Positions 8,840 through 17,740 of a stretch of 64,000 nt of DNA are shown in pieces (position 1 is the stretch's first letter; every line of letters begins with the position of its first letter). A program made the position numbers and the translations under genes. Source of the stretch: Enterococcus sp. 5H (GTDB lineage Bacteria; Bacillota; Bacilli; Lactobacillales; Enterococcaceae); the NCBI RefSeq assembly GCF_028128615.1, contig NZ_AMDP01000002.1:124001-188000 (forward strand), written 5' to 3'. Under the pieces are notes generated by a model. That model was not told the origin of the DNA and did not search any database. It saw nothing but the letters and a program-made list of their open reading frames with translations.

Positions 8840-9481
8840 ATGAAAGAAAAAAGTTGGATTTGGCGCGAGCGTGCTGGCATTTTATGTTTAATTTTGACCA
8901 TCTTATCATTAAGTATTACCATAACAATTAATTTTAGACCACTGTATCAGTTTGATATCGGCTATTTAAATATTTTGGATGCTGTAGCAATGGATAAAGC
9001 AACACTACTGAAAAATTTTGGTGAGCTAATGTCTTATTTAAACAATCCGTTTAATCATACATTGCAGCTTTCAGATTTTCCATTCTCAAAAAGTGGTGCA
9101 TTTCATTTTTATGAAGTCAAACGCTTATTTATGCTGTGTTATGGCGTTTTACTCGTAACTATCGTTCCAAGTATCTTATTTGTTCACCAATTGATTCAGA
9201 GAAAAAGAGTGTGGCGCTTAATTCGTCCATTTCAATGGGGAATGATTGTCCCAGTCTTCTTTGGAATTCTGATGGCAATTGGCTTTGATCGGTTTTTTGT
9301 AGCGTTTCACGGTGTTTTCTTTAACAATGATGATTGGCTATTCGATCCTGCGACAGATCCGATTATTAATGTGTTACCAGAGGGATTTTTCATGCATAGC
9401 TTTATCTTGTTTTTCATCGTATTAGAATTATTTTTTTTGATTGGGATTATTGCGGGAAAACGAGAATTAAAAAAATTATAG
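8840..9481 (+). CDS. TIGR01906 family (DUF1461) integral membrane protein
   Basis: 213-aa polytopic membrane protein. Hydrophobic segments lie near residues 10-32, 100-122, 137-160 and 183-205, with a large loop after the first span, as in the TIGR01906 family. Function unknown. I prefer ATG 8840 (MKEKSWIW), two bases after the HAD stop codon, over an in-frame GTG at 8825 inside the upstream gene. The ribosome site (GAGTGGGA) is weak and lies in the end of the HAD gene, suggesting translational coupling. Confidence 0.78.
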   Translation: MKEKSWIWRERAGILCLILTILSLSITITINFRPLYQFDIGYLNILDAVAMDKATLLKNFGELMSYLNNPFNHTLQLSDFPFSKSGAFHFYEVKRLFMLCYGVLLVTIVPSILFVHQLIQRKRVWRLIRPFQWGMIVPVFFGILMAIGFDRFFVAFHGVFFNNDDWLFDPATDPIINVLPEGFFMHSFILFFIVLELFFLIGIIAGKRELKKL

Positions 9482-9487
9482 ATAATT

Positions 9488-9525
9488 AGTGATTGTAGCT
9501 TTTATTAGTTGCAATCACTTTCTTG
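9488..9525 (+). terminator. Terminator after TIGR01906 gene
   Basis: AGTGATTG...CAATCACT stem extended by a few further pairs, followed by a T-rich stretch broken by one C. Confidence 0.6.
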
Positions 9526-9584
9526 TTATAAAGGTGGCTTTGTTTTCTTAGAAAATATTATATTAAAAAGTTTTAATGAAGTTA

Positions 9585-9626
9585 TTGACATAATAAGAAG
9601 GTGCCTTTATAATATAAAGCAGGTAC
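9585..9626 (+). promoter_or_regulatory. Consensus promoter and palindromic operator of the MarR gene
   Basis: TTGACA (9585-9590), exactly 17 bases, TATAAT (9608-9613). The -10 box is the centre of an inverted repeat, CTTTAT-AAT-ATAAAG, so a dimeric regulator bound here would cover the -10. The MarR product itself is the obvious candidate (autoregulation; inference). Confidence 0.75.
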
Positions 9627-9660
9627 CTGAATTAAAAATGAATTTATGGAGGAATCTATT

Positions 9661-10290
9661 ATGGAAGAACAAACATTAATGGAACAGTTTTTAACTTTGC
9701 AAGCAATGATGCAACGATATTTTATGAATCGTCGAAGAGAACATGGTCCTTTTGGTAATCCTCATAGAGGACAAGGAAGAGTACTGAATCTTTTAAAATT
9801 AAAACCTGAGACTACGCAAAAAGAACTTTCTTATTTATTAGACATGCGCCCGCAATCTCTGGGAGAATTATTAGGTAAGTTAGAGAAAAAAGGTTATATT
9901 AGTCGTGAACCGCTGGAAAGTGATCGACGCGTAATGGTTATCAAATTAACTGAAGCTGGTACAGCAGCAGCCGATAATAGTCAACAAGAAGAAGAAACTA
10001 TTTTTAATGTTCTTTCTGAAGAAGAGCAAGACTCATTTAAAGAAATTATGGGCAAATTACTAGAAGCTCTTGAGGCTGAAATTCCAGAAGAAGAGCGTGG
10101 ACATCATGGACGTCGGATGCATGGACACGCTAGGCGCGGTCATGGTTTTGGCGGCGGACATGGACCGATGAATCCAGATTTTGATCCACGTGATCGTTTT
10201 AATTCACATGATTTTCCAAGTAGAGGGAAATTTGGTTTTAATCCATTTATGCGTGGTACTGAAGAAGATGATGAGTTTAGTGATTTTTAA
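9661..10290 (+). CDS. MarR family regulator with His/Gly-rich C-terminal tail
   Basis: 209-aa winged-helix transcription regulator. The MarR core covers about residues 1-140, with the recognition region TTQKELSYLLDMRPQSLGELL and the wing KKGYISREPLESDRRV. Beyond it is an unusual ~65-residue tail rich in His, Gly, Arg and Phe (HGRRMHGHARRGHGFGG and onward), ending in the acidic EEDDEFSDF. The tail could bind metal or heme, but that is only a guess. Start at ATG 9661 is set by TGGAGGAA; the upstream in-frame ATG 9646 lies before that site. No transporter follows, so its target is not in the neighbourhood except possibly itself. Confidence 0.82.
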   Translation: MEEQTLMEQFLTLQAMMQRYFMNRRREHGPFGNPHRGQGRVLNLLKLKPETTQKELSYLLDMRPQSLGELLGKLEKKGYISREPLESDRRVMVIKLTEAGTAAADNSQQEEETIFNVLSEEEQDSFKEIMGKLLEALEAEIPEEERGHHGRRMHGHARRGHGFGGGHGPMNPDFDPRDRFNSHDFPSRGKFGFNPFMRGTEEDDEFSDF

Positions 10291-10300
10291 AAATTTTTAA

Positions 10301-10334
10301 AGCAAGCTTTCAATTAAAGAAAGCTTGTTTTTTT
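10301..10334 (+). terminator. Terminator after MarR gene
   Basis: Perfect 9-bp stem CAAGCTTTC / GAAAGCTTG, 7-base loop, seven T. Confidence 0.85.
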
Positions 10335-10346
10335 ATAAAATTTTTA

Positions 10347-10394
10347 TCTAGTTTCGAAAACTAGATTGAATGTTTGTCGAAAAAATGTTAGAAT
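10347..10394 (+). promoter_or_regulatory. Promoter and upstream palindrome of DUF1836-degV
   Basis: A perfect inverted repeat TCTAGTTT-CGA-AAACTAGA (10347-10365) abuts TTGAAT (10366-10371), 17 bases, TAGAAT (10389-10394). The palindrome ends right at the -35 box, a position suited to an activator or repressor. The DUF1836 product has a MerR-like helix-turn-helix and could act here (inference). Confidence 0.65.
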
Positions 10395-10421
10395 GTTTTC
10401 ATAATAAGAAGGAGGGGTATT

Positions 10422-10991
10422 GTGAATGGAATAAGCGGATCTCTTAGAGCCTGGGGTGAAGAATTAGTTGATGTTCATTTACCTAGATGGCATGAATTGC
10501 CTGAGATCGAATTATATATGGACCAAGTAATTACGCTGGTAGAACGCTATTTATCTCCAGTTATTCTGAAAGAAAAACATACCTTGCTGACTTCTTCAAT
10601 GGTCAATAATTATGTCAAATTAGGTTTGATTCCAGCGCCAAACAAAAAACGCTATAATCAAAAGCATCTAGCTTTTTTAATTGCTATAACTTTATTAAAA
10701 CAAGTTTTAACTATTCCTGAGATTAAGCAAGGTATTTTATATCAAGGAGCTGTAGACGGTATTCGTGAAGCATACAATTTATTTTGTGATGAGCAGGAAG
10801 CAGCAATTGCAGTGGTGATTGCGCAAGCATTAGGAACAGAACCACTTGCTGCATTTGAACGGCCAATATCAGTAGAATATATGGCAGTAAAAGGAGCAAC
10901 ATTATCTTTTGCAACCAAATTGTTTACTGAAAAAGTGATTGAGTTAGAACAAAAATACTTAGAAGAAAATGGAGAACAAAATAATGAATAA
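10422..10991 (+). CDS. DUF1836 domain protein (MerR-like helix-turn-helix)
   Basis: 189-aa protein matching the DUF1836 family. After a short N-terminal helix region, the segment LTSSMVNNYVKLGLIPAPNKKRY (about residues 60-82) is a MerR-type helix-turn-helix, and the helical remainder (AFLIAITLLKQVLTIPEIKQGI) continues the family pattern. Probably a DNA-binding regulator; its ligand and targets are unknown. GTG start at 10422 behind GAAGGAGGGG. It overlaps the DegV gene by eight bases, so the two are translationally coupled; DUF1836-degV pairing suggests a shared lipid-related role. Confidence 0.8.
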   Translation: MNGISGSLRAWGEELVDVHLPRWHELPEIELYMDQVITLVERYLSPVILKEKHTLLTSSMVNNYVKLGLIPAPNKKRYNQKHLAFLIAITLLKQVLTIPEIKQGILYQGAVDGIREAYNLFCDEQEAAIAVVIAQALGTEPLAAFERPISVEYMAVKGATLSFATKLFTEKVIELEQKYLEENGEQNNE

Positions 10992-11841
10992 AGAAAAAAT
11001 TGCTTTGCTCGTAGATTCGGGTACGGATGTTCCTCAAGAATTGATTGAACAATACGGGATGTATATGATTCCACTGCAAATAATTTATAAAGATCGAATT
11101 TATACGGATAAAGTAGATATTACGCCGGAAGAAGTCTATGAGCGCTTACCAATAGAAATTCCAAGTACATCTCTACCAGATGGTGAAACGATCACTAAGA
11201 TTTTTGAAAAAATAAAAAATGATGGGTACGAAAAAGTTCTTGCGGTAACCATTTCAAGCGGATTAAGTGGTACGTACAATGTGGTGCGTTTGATTGCAGA
11301 AGAGGTTGAAGGACTGGATACCTTTGTTTTAGATACTAAAAATATCGGGATTGGTAGTGGATTACAAGCTATTGAAGCTGCTAAATTAATTGAAGCAGGT
11401 CTTTCTTGGGAAGAAATTAAGACGACCTTAACGAATAATGTTGCGAAAGCCAAAGTTTTTTTCAATGTTGCTACGTTGGAATATCTACAAAAAGGCGGAA
11501 GAATTGGTTTAGTTGCCTCGATTTTGGGTAATGCTTTAAAATTGAATCCAATTATTTCTTGTAATGAGGAAGGCGTCTACCATACTGTAGCAAAAGCGCG
11601 CGGTAGAAAGAAAAGTTTAGAAAAAACGTTTGAACTTGTGAAGTCCTTCGTTGGTGACCACAAAAAATTTGCTTTGGCGGTTGCGCAAGGACAAGCTTTG
11701 GAAGAAGCTGAAACTTTCTTTGAACGCTTAAAAGAGCAATTTCCACAAGTAGAAAAAATTTATTTTGGAACAATTAGCCCAGCTCTTGTCGTACATACTG
11801 GTCCTGGTTTATTAGGAATAGGAATTCAAATTTTAGATTAA
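10984..11841 (+). CDS. DegV family fatty-acid-binding protein (FakB-like)
   Basis: 285-aa two-domain DegV protein. In this family FakB members hold a fatty acid while the kinase FakA phosphorylates it, feeding exogenous fatty acids into phospholipid synthesis. Key motifs are LLVDSGTDVPQ at the N-terminus, STSLPDGE, ISSGLSGTYN and the GGRIGLV / LKLNPI region in the second domain. ATG 10984 is chosen because GGAGA lies eight bases upstream; an earlier in-frame ATG (10969) is part of that region. It overlaps the DUF1836 gene by eight bases. Confidence 0.88.
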   Translation: MNKEKIALLVDSGTDVPQELIEQYGMYMIPLQIIYKDRIYTDKVDITPEEVYERLPIEIPSTSLPDGETITKIFEKIKNDGYEKVLAVTISSGLSGTYNVVRLIAEEVEGLDTFVLDTKNIGIGSGLQAIEAAKLIEAGLSWEEIKTTLTNNVAKAKVFFNVATLEYLQKGGRIGLVASILGNALKLNPIISCNEEGVYHTVAKARGRKKSLEKTFELVKSFVGDHKKFALAVAQGQALEEAETFFERLKEQFPQVEKIYFGTISPALVVHTGPGLLGIGIQILD

Positions 11842-11844
11842 AAA

Positions 11845-11894
11845 ATAGTGCCAACAATAATGCCTGTTTTGTGCATTTTGTTGGCTATTTTTTT
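11845..11894 (+). terminator. Terminator after degV
   Basis: Stem built from ATAGTGCCAACAA and TTGTTGGCTAT, then seven T. Confidence 0.75.
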
Positions 11895-11972
11895 GACTTT
11901 TAATTATTATTATACTTACCTATTAGATTGAGATAACGCTCATCAAATTTTCTCTTAATTTAATTGGTAATA

Positions 11973-11990
11973 TCATGAAAATTTTCATGA
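11973..11990. promoter_or_regulatory. Perfect 18-bp palindrome upstream of aquaporin gene
   Basis: TCATGAAAATTTTCATGA is fully self-complementary and lies about 44 bases before the aquaporin start codon, close to a TATCAT sequence (11997-12002) that may be its -10 box. It looks like an operator for a dimeric regulator; I cannot name the regulator. Confidence 0.5.
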
Positions 11991-12033
11991 ATGTGTTATC
12001 ATAAGTATGAATAAACTGAAAGGAGGAATATAG

Positions 12034-12699
12034 ATGAAAAAAGCAATAGCAGAATGTATTGGTACATTTATTCTAGTTTTCTTCGGAACAGCTACGGCAG
12101 TTTTGGGTAATGGGATTGAAGGTATAGGTACAACAGGAATTGCACTAGCTTTCGGGCTGACGATTATTGCAGCGGCGTATAGTATTGGTACTGTTTCAGG
12201 AGCGCATTTAAATCCGGCAGTTTCAATCGGAATGTGGTTGAACGAAAGAATCTCAGTGACAGAATTAGTTTATTATATTGTAGGTCAAATTATTGGTGGT
12301 TTAATCGCTTCATTTGCTTTACTTTCAATTTTAAACGCTTCTGGTAAAGATACAGCGAATCTAGGGCAAAATGGTTTTGGCGATTTGAGCGCTATGGGAG
12401 CATTAACAATAGAAATTATTTTAACATTTATTTTTGTATTAGTTATTATGACTGTGACAAGTTCTAAAAAAGGTAACGCTAAATTAGCTGGAATTGCAAT
12501 TGGATTAACTTTAACAATGGTTCATTTAGTGGGTATTCCATTAACTGGTACCTCAGTTAACCCAGCAAGAAGTATTGCTCCAGCAATTTTCGCTGGTGGC
12601 GAAGCTTTATCTCAATTGTGGGTATTTATTGTAGCACCTATTATTGGTGGTTTATTAGCTGCTTTAGTGGCGAAATACTTGCTTGATACTGAAGCATAA
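12034..12699 (+). CDS. MIP family aquaporin (AqpZ-like)
   Basis: 221-aa channel protein with six membrane helices and the two half-helix NPA boxes, HLNPAVS (about residue 60) and SVNPARS (about residue 175), that form the pore constriction. The short length and loop pattern (SGAHLNPAVSIG, GTSVNPARSIAPA, with R after the second NPA) fit a water-selective aquaporin better than the longer glycerol facilitators, though selectivity needs testing. Single-gene unit with AAGGAGGAATA before the ATG and an 18-bp palindrome upstream. Confidence 0.9.
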   Translation: MKKAIAECIGTFILVFFGTATAVLGNGIEGIGTTGIALAFGLTIIAAAYSIGTVSGAHLNPAVSIGMWLNERISVTELVYYIVGQIIGGLIASFALLSILNASGKDTANLGQNGFGDLSAMGALTIEIILTFIFVLVIMTVTSSKKGNAKLAGIAIGLTLTMVHLVGIPLTGTSVNPARSIAPAIFAGGEALSQLWVFIVAPIIGGLLAALVAKYLLDTEA

Positions 12700-12702
12700 T
12701 CA

Positions 12703-12747
12703 AAAAGTTCTTACCGATCTGTGAAGCAAATCGGTAAGAACTTTTTT
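12703..12747. terminator. Bidirectional terminator between aquaporin and LD-carboxypeptidase genes
   Basis: Stem of about 15 bp (AAAGTTCTTACCGAT / ATCGGTAAGAACTTT) flanked by A and T runs, between two converging genes. Confidence 0.88.
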
Positions 12748-12752
12748 TGTTT

Positions 12753-13712
12753 TTAAAAAAATGTAATCTTTTTCTGTTCAGTATCTACTGTAGCTTGATC
12801 ACCAATCGGGATTGTAAATATTGGCTGAGTATGACCAAAATTCATATTATAAATAACAGGAATTTCACGAAGTAAAGGGTATTTAGCTAAAATTGCTAAA
12901 AGACGTTCTTCCGTCATCTCAGTTTCTTTAGGAAACCGTCCAATTAGAAGTGCTTTTGGATGTTCAATCACTTGTAATACAGCAGATAAACCACGTGCAA
13001 AATCATGATAATCATCTTCTTCAGCATTTTCTACAAATAAAATAGATTGATCTGGTTTAGGTAAGAACCGAGTACCTAATAGTAATTGAAAAGTTCCTAG
13101 ATTTCCACCAAAACAAGTACCAGTAACTGGCTCAGAATGATTATATATTTTCCATTCATTTGCATGTAGGTTTCTATCAGAATTCGGCAGATACCATTCA
13201 TCTTGACTCCAAAAATCAGAGGCAGTTACTTCAAATGTTTTTTCATCAGTGACGGCATGTAAAAAATTTTCAGTTTGATAGTCTTGCAATTCATCCATTT
13301 GAAAACTTGAAAAATGTGGACCTACGTAAGTTAAAATCTTTGTTTTAGCTGAAATAGCATTACATAATGCAGTAATATCACTGTAACCGCAAAAAATTTT
13401 AGGGTGGCGTTTAATTAATTCAAAATCTAAATATGGGAGTAACTCATTACTATTAAAGCCTCCTATAGCGCTCAAGATACCTTTAACATTTTCATCAGCA
13501 AAAGCTTCGTGTAAATCTTTTACTCGGCTCATAATAGAAGAAGAACCAAGTTCATCTTGTTCATAAATATGTTCAGAAAACGTGACTTTAAAGCCTAAAT
13601 CAGTCAGTCTTTTTTTTGCTAACTCAATTCCTGGTTCTGATAAACGTAAAAAACTGCTGGATGGGGCAATGACTCGAATCTCATCGCCTGTTTGTAATCG
13701 TGGTGGTTTCAT
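12753..13712 (-). CDS. LD-carboxypeptidase family serine peptidase (S66, MccF-like)
   Basis: 319-aa cytoplasmic serine peptidase of family S66, which includes muropeptide LD-carboxypeptidases used in peptidoglycan recycling and the MccF microcin-resistance hydrolases. The catalytic serine sits in CGYSDIT (S111), and the Glu and His of the Ser-Glu-His triad fit LFVENAEE and FGHTQP. The N-terminal RVIAPSSS and IGGFNSNELL motifs are also typical. No signal peptide. The gene is monocistronic and divergent from walR, with a shared AT-rich region of about 170 bases. Substrate (murein tetrapeptide or nucleotide-peptide) cannot be told from sequence. Confidence 0.87.
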   Translation of the reverse strand: MKPPRLQTGDEIRVIAPSSSFLRLSEPGIELAKKRLTDLGFKVTFSEHIYEQDELGSSSIMSRVKDLHEAFADENVKGILSAIGGFNSNELLPYLDFELIKRHPKIFCGYSDITALCNAISAKTKILTYVGPHFSSFQMDELQDYQTENFLHAVTDEKTFEVTASDFWSQDEWYLPNSDRNLHANEWKIYNHSEPVTGTCFGGNLGTFQLLLGTRFLPKPDQSILFVENAEEDDYHDFARGLSAVLQVIEHPKALLIGRFPKETEMTEERLLAILAKYPLLREIPVIYNMNFGHTQPIFTIPIGDQATVDTEQKKITFF

Positions 13713-13836
13713 TATTATCGCTTCCTTTAAAAAAACTTATGTTTAATTATAATCAGAATCCCTTTATTTTTGCAAGATAAAGATAAGAAAAAGTAAGGAG
13801 TCTATTCCCAAAGATGAAACAGTGGACAAAATAAGG

Positions 13837-13842
13837 TATAAT
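13837..13842 (+). promoter_or_regulatory. -10 element of walR operon
   Basis: TATAAT about 50 bases before walR. The best -35 at 16 bases (TGAAAC) is poor, so an activator or an extended element may matter. Confidence 0.4.
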
Positions 13843-13892
13843 AGTAGAGAATATGGTTAAACAATGAAAAGAAAAAAGAGGTGTCTCTTAAT

Positions 13893-14597
13893 ATGAAGAA
13901 AATTTTAGTAGTAGATGATGAAAAGCCGATCTCAGAAATAGTGAAATACAATCTTACAAAAGAAGGCTATGAAGTTTTTACAGCCTATGATGGAGAAGAA
14001 GCTGTTGAGCAAGTAAAAGAAGTTGAACCTGACTTGATTATTCTTGATTTAATGTTGCCTAAAATGGATGGTTTGGAAGTTGCCAGAGAAGTCCGTAAAA
14101 CATATGATATGCCGATTATTATGGTAACAGCTAAAGATTCTGAAATCGATAAGGTTTTAGGCTTGGAACTTGGTGCAGACGACTATGTCACTAAGCCATT
14201 TTCAAATCGTGAACTAGTTGCCAGAGTAAAAGCTAACTTGCGTCGCGGCGCAACAAATGCTAAAGAAGCAGAATCAACAACTCAATCTGAATTAACAATT
14301 GGTGATTTGACAATACATCCGGATGCTTACATGGTATCTAAACGTGGGAGTAAAATTGAGTTAACACACCGTGAATTTGAATTGTTGTATTATTTAGCAA
14401 AACATATTGGTCAAGTAATGACTCGTGAGCACTTGCTTCAAACTGTTTGGGGTTATGATTATTTTGGTGATGTTCGTACAGTTGATGTAACGGTTCGCCG
14501 TTTGAGAGAAAAAATTGAAGATAGTCCAAGCCATCCCACTTACTTAGTGACTCGTCGTGGTGTCGGTTATTATCTACGAAACCCTGAACAGGAGTAG
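13893..14597 (+). CDS. walR: Response regulator WalR (YycF)
   Basis: 234-aa OmpR/PhoB-type response regulator of the essential WalRK system, which controls peptidoglycan hydrolases and wall turnover. Receiver domain residues 1-118 with the acidic pocket DDE (8-10), phospho-acceptor D52 in LDLMLPK, T/S in MVTAKD and K in VTKPF. The DNA-binding winged helix covers about 135-234 ([33 protein letters not shown]). ATG 13893 lies eight bases after AGAGGTG; the in-frame GTG 13881 overlaps that site. First gene of walRKHIJ. Confidence 0.96.
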   Translation: MKKILVVDDEKPISEIVKYNLTKEGYEVFTAYDGEEAVEQVKEVEPDLIILDLMLPKMDGLEVAREVRKTYDMPIIMVTAKDSEIDKVLGLELGADDYVTKPFSNRELVARVKANLRRGATNAKEAESTTQSELTIGDLTIHPDAYMVSKRGSKIELTHREFELLYYLAKHIGQVMTREHLLQTVWGYDYFGDVRTVDVTVRRLREKIEDSPSHPTYLVTRRGVGYYLRNPEQE

Positions 14598-14603
14598 TGA
14601 TTT

Positions 14604-16436
14604 ATGAAGAAAAAAGTTCACTTTTTTCAATCGGTAAACTTTAAAATTGCGCTATCGTTTATCTTATTGTTGTTAATTGCCATTGAGATCATCGGCGGTT
14701 ATTTTATTCGTGAGCTGGAATCAACAACGATTAATGACTTTAAGAAAAATGTTGATTTACAAGTTACGCAGTTAGCAAATACACTTAGTCCTAAATTGGG
14801 TGAAAAAGATCAGGATCGCACAGAGATTGATGCCAACTTAAAAAAAGCCCTAAGTGACTTTTCTGCTTCTGAAACAATAGAAGCTCGTGTCGTTGATGAT
14901 AAAGGTATTGTCCGAGCAACGAGCGATTTAAACCAACAAGGGATCGTCGGTAAGAAAAATGATTACCGGGATTTAAATGATTTTAGTGCCAAAAAATATG
15001 CTGCGATGGATAAAGACCAACGAGTATATATTAATGTTCAGCCTATCCAATCCCCGAATGCTGGCGAATCAGTTATCGGGGTTCTTTATGTTAAAAGTAA
15101 TATCGAAGGGAAATATCAGGAAATTACTGATACTGCTCGAATATTTTTTACTGCCTCCTTAATAGCTGGAGCGATTTCAATCATTGTGACTCTGCTGATT
15201 GCTCGTTCAATTACACAGCCGATCGGTGAAATGAGGGAGCAGGCTTTGAGGATCGCAAGAGGAGATTATTCTGGCAAAGTTAAAGTATATGGTAAAGATG
15301 AATTGGGTCAGTTAGCTGAAACCTTTAATCAACTATCTGAACGAATTGAAGAAGCGCAAGAGACCATGGAAGCTGAACGAAATCGACTTGATAGCGTGTT
15401 AACCCATATGACAGATGGGGTAATTGCCACAGATCGACGGGGAAAAGTAATTACAATCAATGAAATGGCTATTTCGCTGCTGAATGTAAAGAATGAAGAA
15501 GTTATTGGTTCTTCTTTATTGGAATTGTTAGATATTGAAACAGATTATACGCTTAGAAAACTTTTGGAAGATCCGGAAGAAATCTTAATTGACCGTTCAT
15601 CTTCTGCAACAGAAGAAGATCAAATGATTATCCGAGTTGATTTTGCTATGATTCGTAGAGAATCTGGGTTTATAACAGGTCTGGTTTGTGTACTGCATGA
15701 TGTTACTGAACAAGAAAAAAATGAACGGGAACGACGTGAGTTTGTTTCTAATGTTTCACATGAGTTGCGGACGCCGCTTACAAGTATGAGAAGTTATATC
15801 GAAGCTTTAAGCGAAGGTGCTTGGCAAAATCCGGAGATTGCACCTAATTTCTTAAATGTTACTTTAGAAGAAACCGATAGAATGATTCGAATGATTAATG
15901 ATCTATTAAATCTTTCTAGAATGGATTCCGGAAATGGTGAATTACAATTAGAGTATGTGAATTTCAATGAGTTAATTAATTTTGTACTAGACCGCTTTGA
16001 TATGATGGTTGAAACTAGAGATAAAAAGTACACTATTCTACGTGAATTTACGAAACGTGATTTATGGGTGGAACTAGATACAGATAAGATTATTCAAGTA
16101 TTGGATAATATTTTAAATAATGCGATAAAATATTCGCCGGATGGTGGTATGATTACTTGTCGCTTACTTGAAACCCATAATAATGTTGTCTTTAGTGTAA
16201 CCGATGAAGGTTTAGGGATTCCAAAGAAAGATGTCAATAAAGTCTTTGAGCGTTTTTATCGTGTGGATAAAGCGCGAGCACGCGAGCAAGGCGGTACAGG
16301 TCTTGGTTTGGCAATTTCAAGAGAAGTAATCAAAGCTCATAATGGCGCAATTTGGGTTGAAAGCCAAGAAGGTCGGGGGTCTACTTTTTATATATCCTTA
16401 CCTTATGAACCTTATGAGGAGGACTGGTGGGAATGA
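14604..16436 (+). CDS. walK: Sensor histidine kinase WalK (YycG)
   Basis: 610-aa membrane histidine kinase partner of WalR. First membrane span about residues 12-32, an extracytoplasmic sensor domain to about 180, second span about 183-203, HAMP (about 205-257), PAS (about 265-370), then HisKA with phospho-accepting H386 in NVSHELRTPL, and HATPase with N (ILNNAIKYSP), DEGLGIP and GGTGLGLAI boxes. It starts six bases after walR and overlaps walH by four bases (ATGA), so the operon is tightly coupled. Confidence 0.96.
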   Translation: MKKKVHFFQSVNFKIALSFILLLLIAIEIIGGYFIRELESTTINDFKKNVDLQVTQLANTLSPKLGEKDQDRTEIDANLKKALSDFSASETIEARVVDDKGIVRATSDLNQQGIVGKKNDYRDLNDFSAKKYAAMDKDQRVYINVQPIQSPNAGESVIGVLYVKSNIEGKYQEITDTARIFFTASLIAGAISIIVTLLIARSITQPIGEMREQALRIARGDYSGKVKVYGKDELGQLAETFNQLSERIEEAQETMEAERNRLDSVLTHMTDGVIATDRRGKVITINEMAISLLNVKNEEVIGSSLLELLDIETDYTLRKLLEDPEEILIDRSSSATEEDQMIIRVDFAMIRRESGFITGLVCVLHDVTEQEKNERERREFVSNVSHELRTPLTSMRSYIEALSEGAWQNPEIAPNFLNVTLEETDRMIRMINDLLNLSRMDSGNGELQLEYVNFNELINFVLDRFDMMVETRDKKYTILREFTKRDLWVELDTDKIIQVLDNILNNAIKYSPDGGMITCRLLETHNNVVFSVTDEGLGIPKKDVNKVFERFYRVDKARAREQGGTGLGLAISREVIKAHNGAIWVESQEGRGSTFYISLPYEPYEEDWWE

Positions 16437-17740
16437 AACTAACAGAAAAAATTATACGTATTGGATTAGTTTTATTAGTGATGCTCAGTTTGTATTTTTC
16501 TGTTAGTATCTGGATCAGCTCTGCTAAGAAAGAGCAACCGCTAAAAAATGATAGCCAAGTCGCTGCAGTTGTTAATGAACGATCAGCTACAGATGTCTTT
16601 TTGCCATTGCGTTTAATTCGAATCCAAAATGGAAAAAATGAAATGAACAATAGTGAAAATTTAATTGCTAATGTGCAAAATGAAATTAAACAAAGTTCTT
16701 TTGGCAGTCTATCTCAAGTTGTTCAGGAGAATGAAGAACAATTTGAAAAGTTCCTTACTATAGACAGCGGCGTTGAATTAATTTATGAAGATTCCTTTTT
16801 GTTAAAAGAATATCTTTCAGTTTATGGAATCGCAATTGATACAGCGGAGCTTACAGATAGTGACAAAGTTGATTTTACTTGCATTCAAATTGATTTGAAT
16901 CAAAACAAAATCCGTTTTCTAGATTTTAATCGAAAAGATGTCTATGAAGCAGCAATTACGATTGACGCAGAAAGACTCCTAACTACATTAGATAAAACTG
17001 GAACTGAGTATAATCAAATCTTCGATCAAAAAGTGATTGGAGCGCAACATTATTATTTCTCGGAAAATCTTAAGATGAAAAAATATAGTTATATTTTGGC
17101 ATCACAACCTGTAACAAAGTTTCGCAATGCTTTTTTTACAAATACAGATGACATTCAAACGAATGAAGATAGTAATGATTTCTCATATAGTAGTGGAAAT
17201 GAACGGTTAGTAGTAGAAGAAAGACTGGGCAAAATACATTTTAATGGTGTCTTAGAGTCAAGAAAACCTGAAGATAATATTTACTCGGACAGTTTTGACT
17301 ACATTAAAAAATTAGGAACAAATATGGGGAATATTCGTTATTTTGATCGAACAAATTCTCAGATCAATTACCGTACTTTTGTAGAAGGCTATCCTGTGTT
17401 TAGTGAAAATAATAAAGGCCAAGTTCATATCACTATAGAAGATGCAAAGGCAGAAAATTCTACTGTGGTGATTGATACGAGTGTTGATACGATTCAAGTT
17501 CCAATTCCTTCTGAAGAAGAAGTTACGTTGCAAAGTACAGAAAGTTTATTTGAAAGCTTAAGTGCAAACGGTGCTGATGCCGCGAAAATAAGTTCAGTTG
17601 TAATTGGGTATACGTGGCATAAGATTGAAGAAATTACCCAAGTCGTTGACCTAACTCCGGAATGGTATATTCGCTATGATGAAAAATGGTATTCAGAACA
17701 GGATTTACTAGAACTGTTAGCGAATTCGGAGGTGGAATAA
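16433..17740 (+). CDS. walH: WalK regulatory protein WalH (YycH)
   Basis: 435-aa membrane-anchored extracytoplasmic protein (one N-terminal span, about residues 9-28) that, with WalI, binds WalK and tunes its activity. Sequence conservation in this family is low; the assignment rests on size, topology and its fixed place between walK and walI. Start ATG 16433 overlaps the walK stop (ATGA) and follows GAGGAGGA. Many Asn/Asp/Glu residues in the ectodomain, typical of the family. Confidence 0.9.
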   Translation: MKLTEKIIRIGLVLLVMLSLYFSVSIWISSAKKEQPLKNDSQVAAVVNERSATDVFLPLRLIRIQNGKNEMNNSENLIANVQNEIKQSSFGSLSQVVQENEEQFEKFLTIDSGVELIYEDSFLLKEYLSVYGIAIDTAELTDSDKVDFTCIQIDLNQNKIRFLDFNRKDVYEAAITIDAERLLTTLDKTGTEYNQIFDQKVIGAQHYYFSENLKMKKYSYILASQPVTKFRNAFFTNTDDIQTNEDSNDFSYSSGNERLVVEERLGKIHFNGVLESRKPEDNIYSDSFDYIKKLGTNMGNIRYFDRTNSQINYRTFVEGYPVFSENNKGQVHITIEDAKAENSTVVIDTSVDTIQVPIPSEEEVTLQSTESLFESLSANGADAAKISSVVIGYTWHKIEEITQVVDLTPEWYIRYDEKWYSEQDLLELLANSEVE

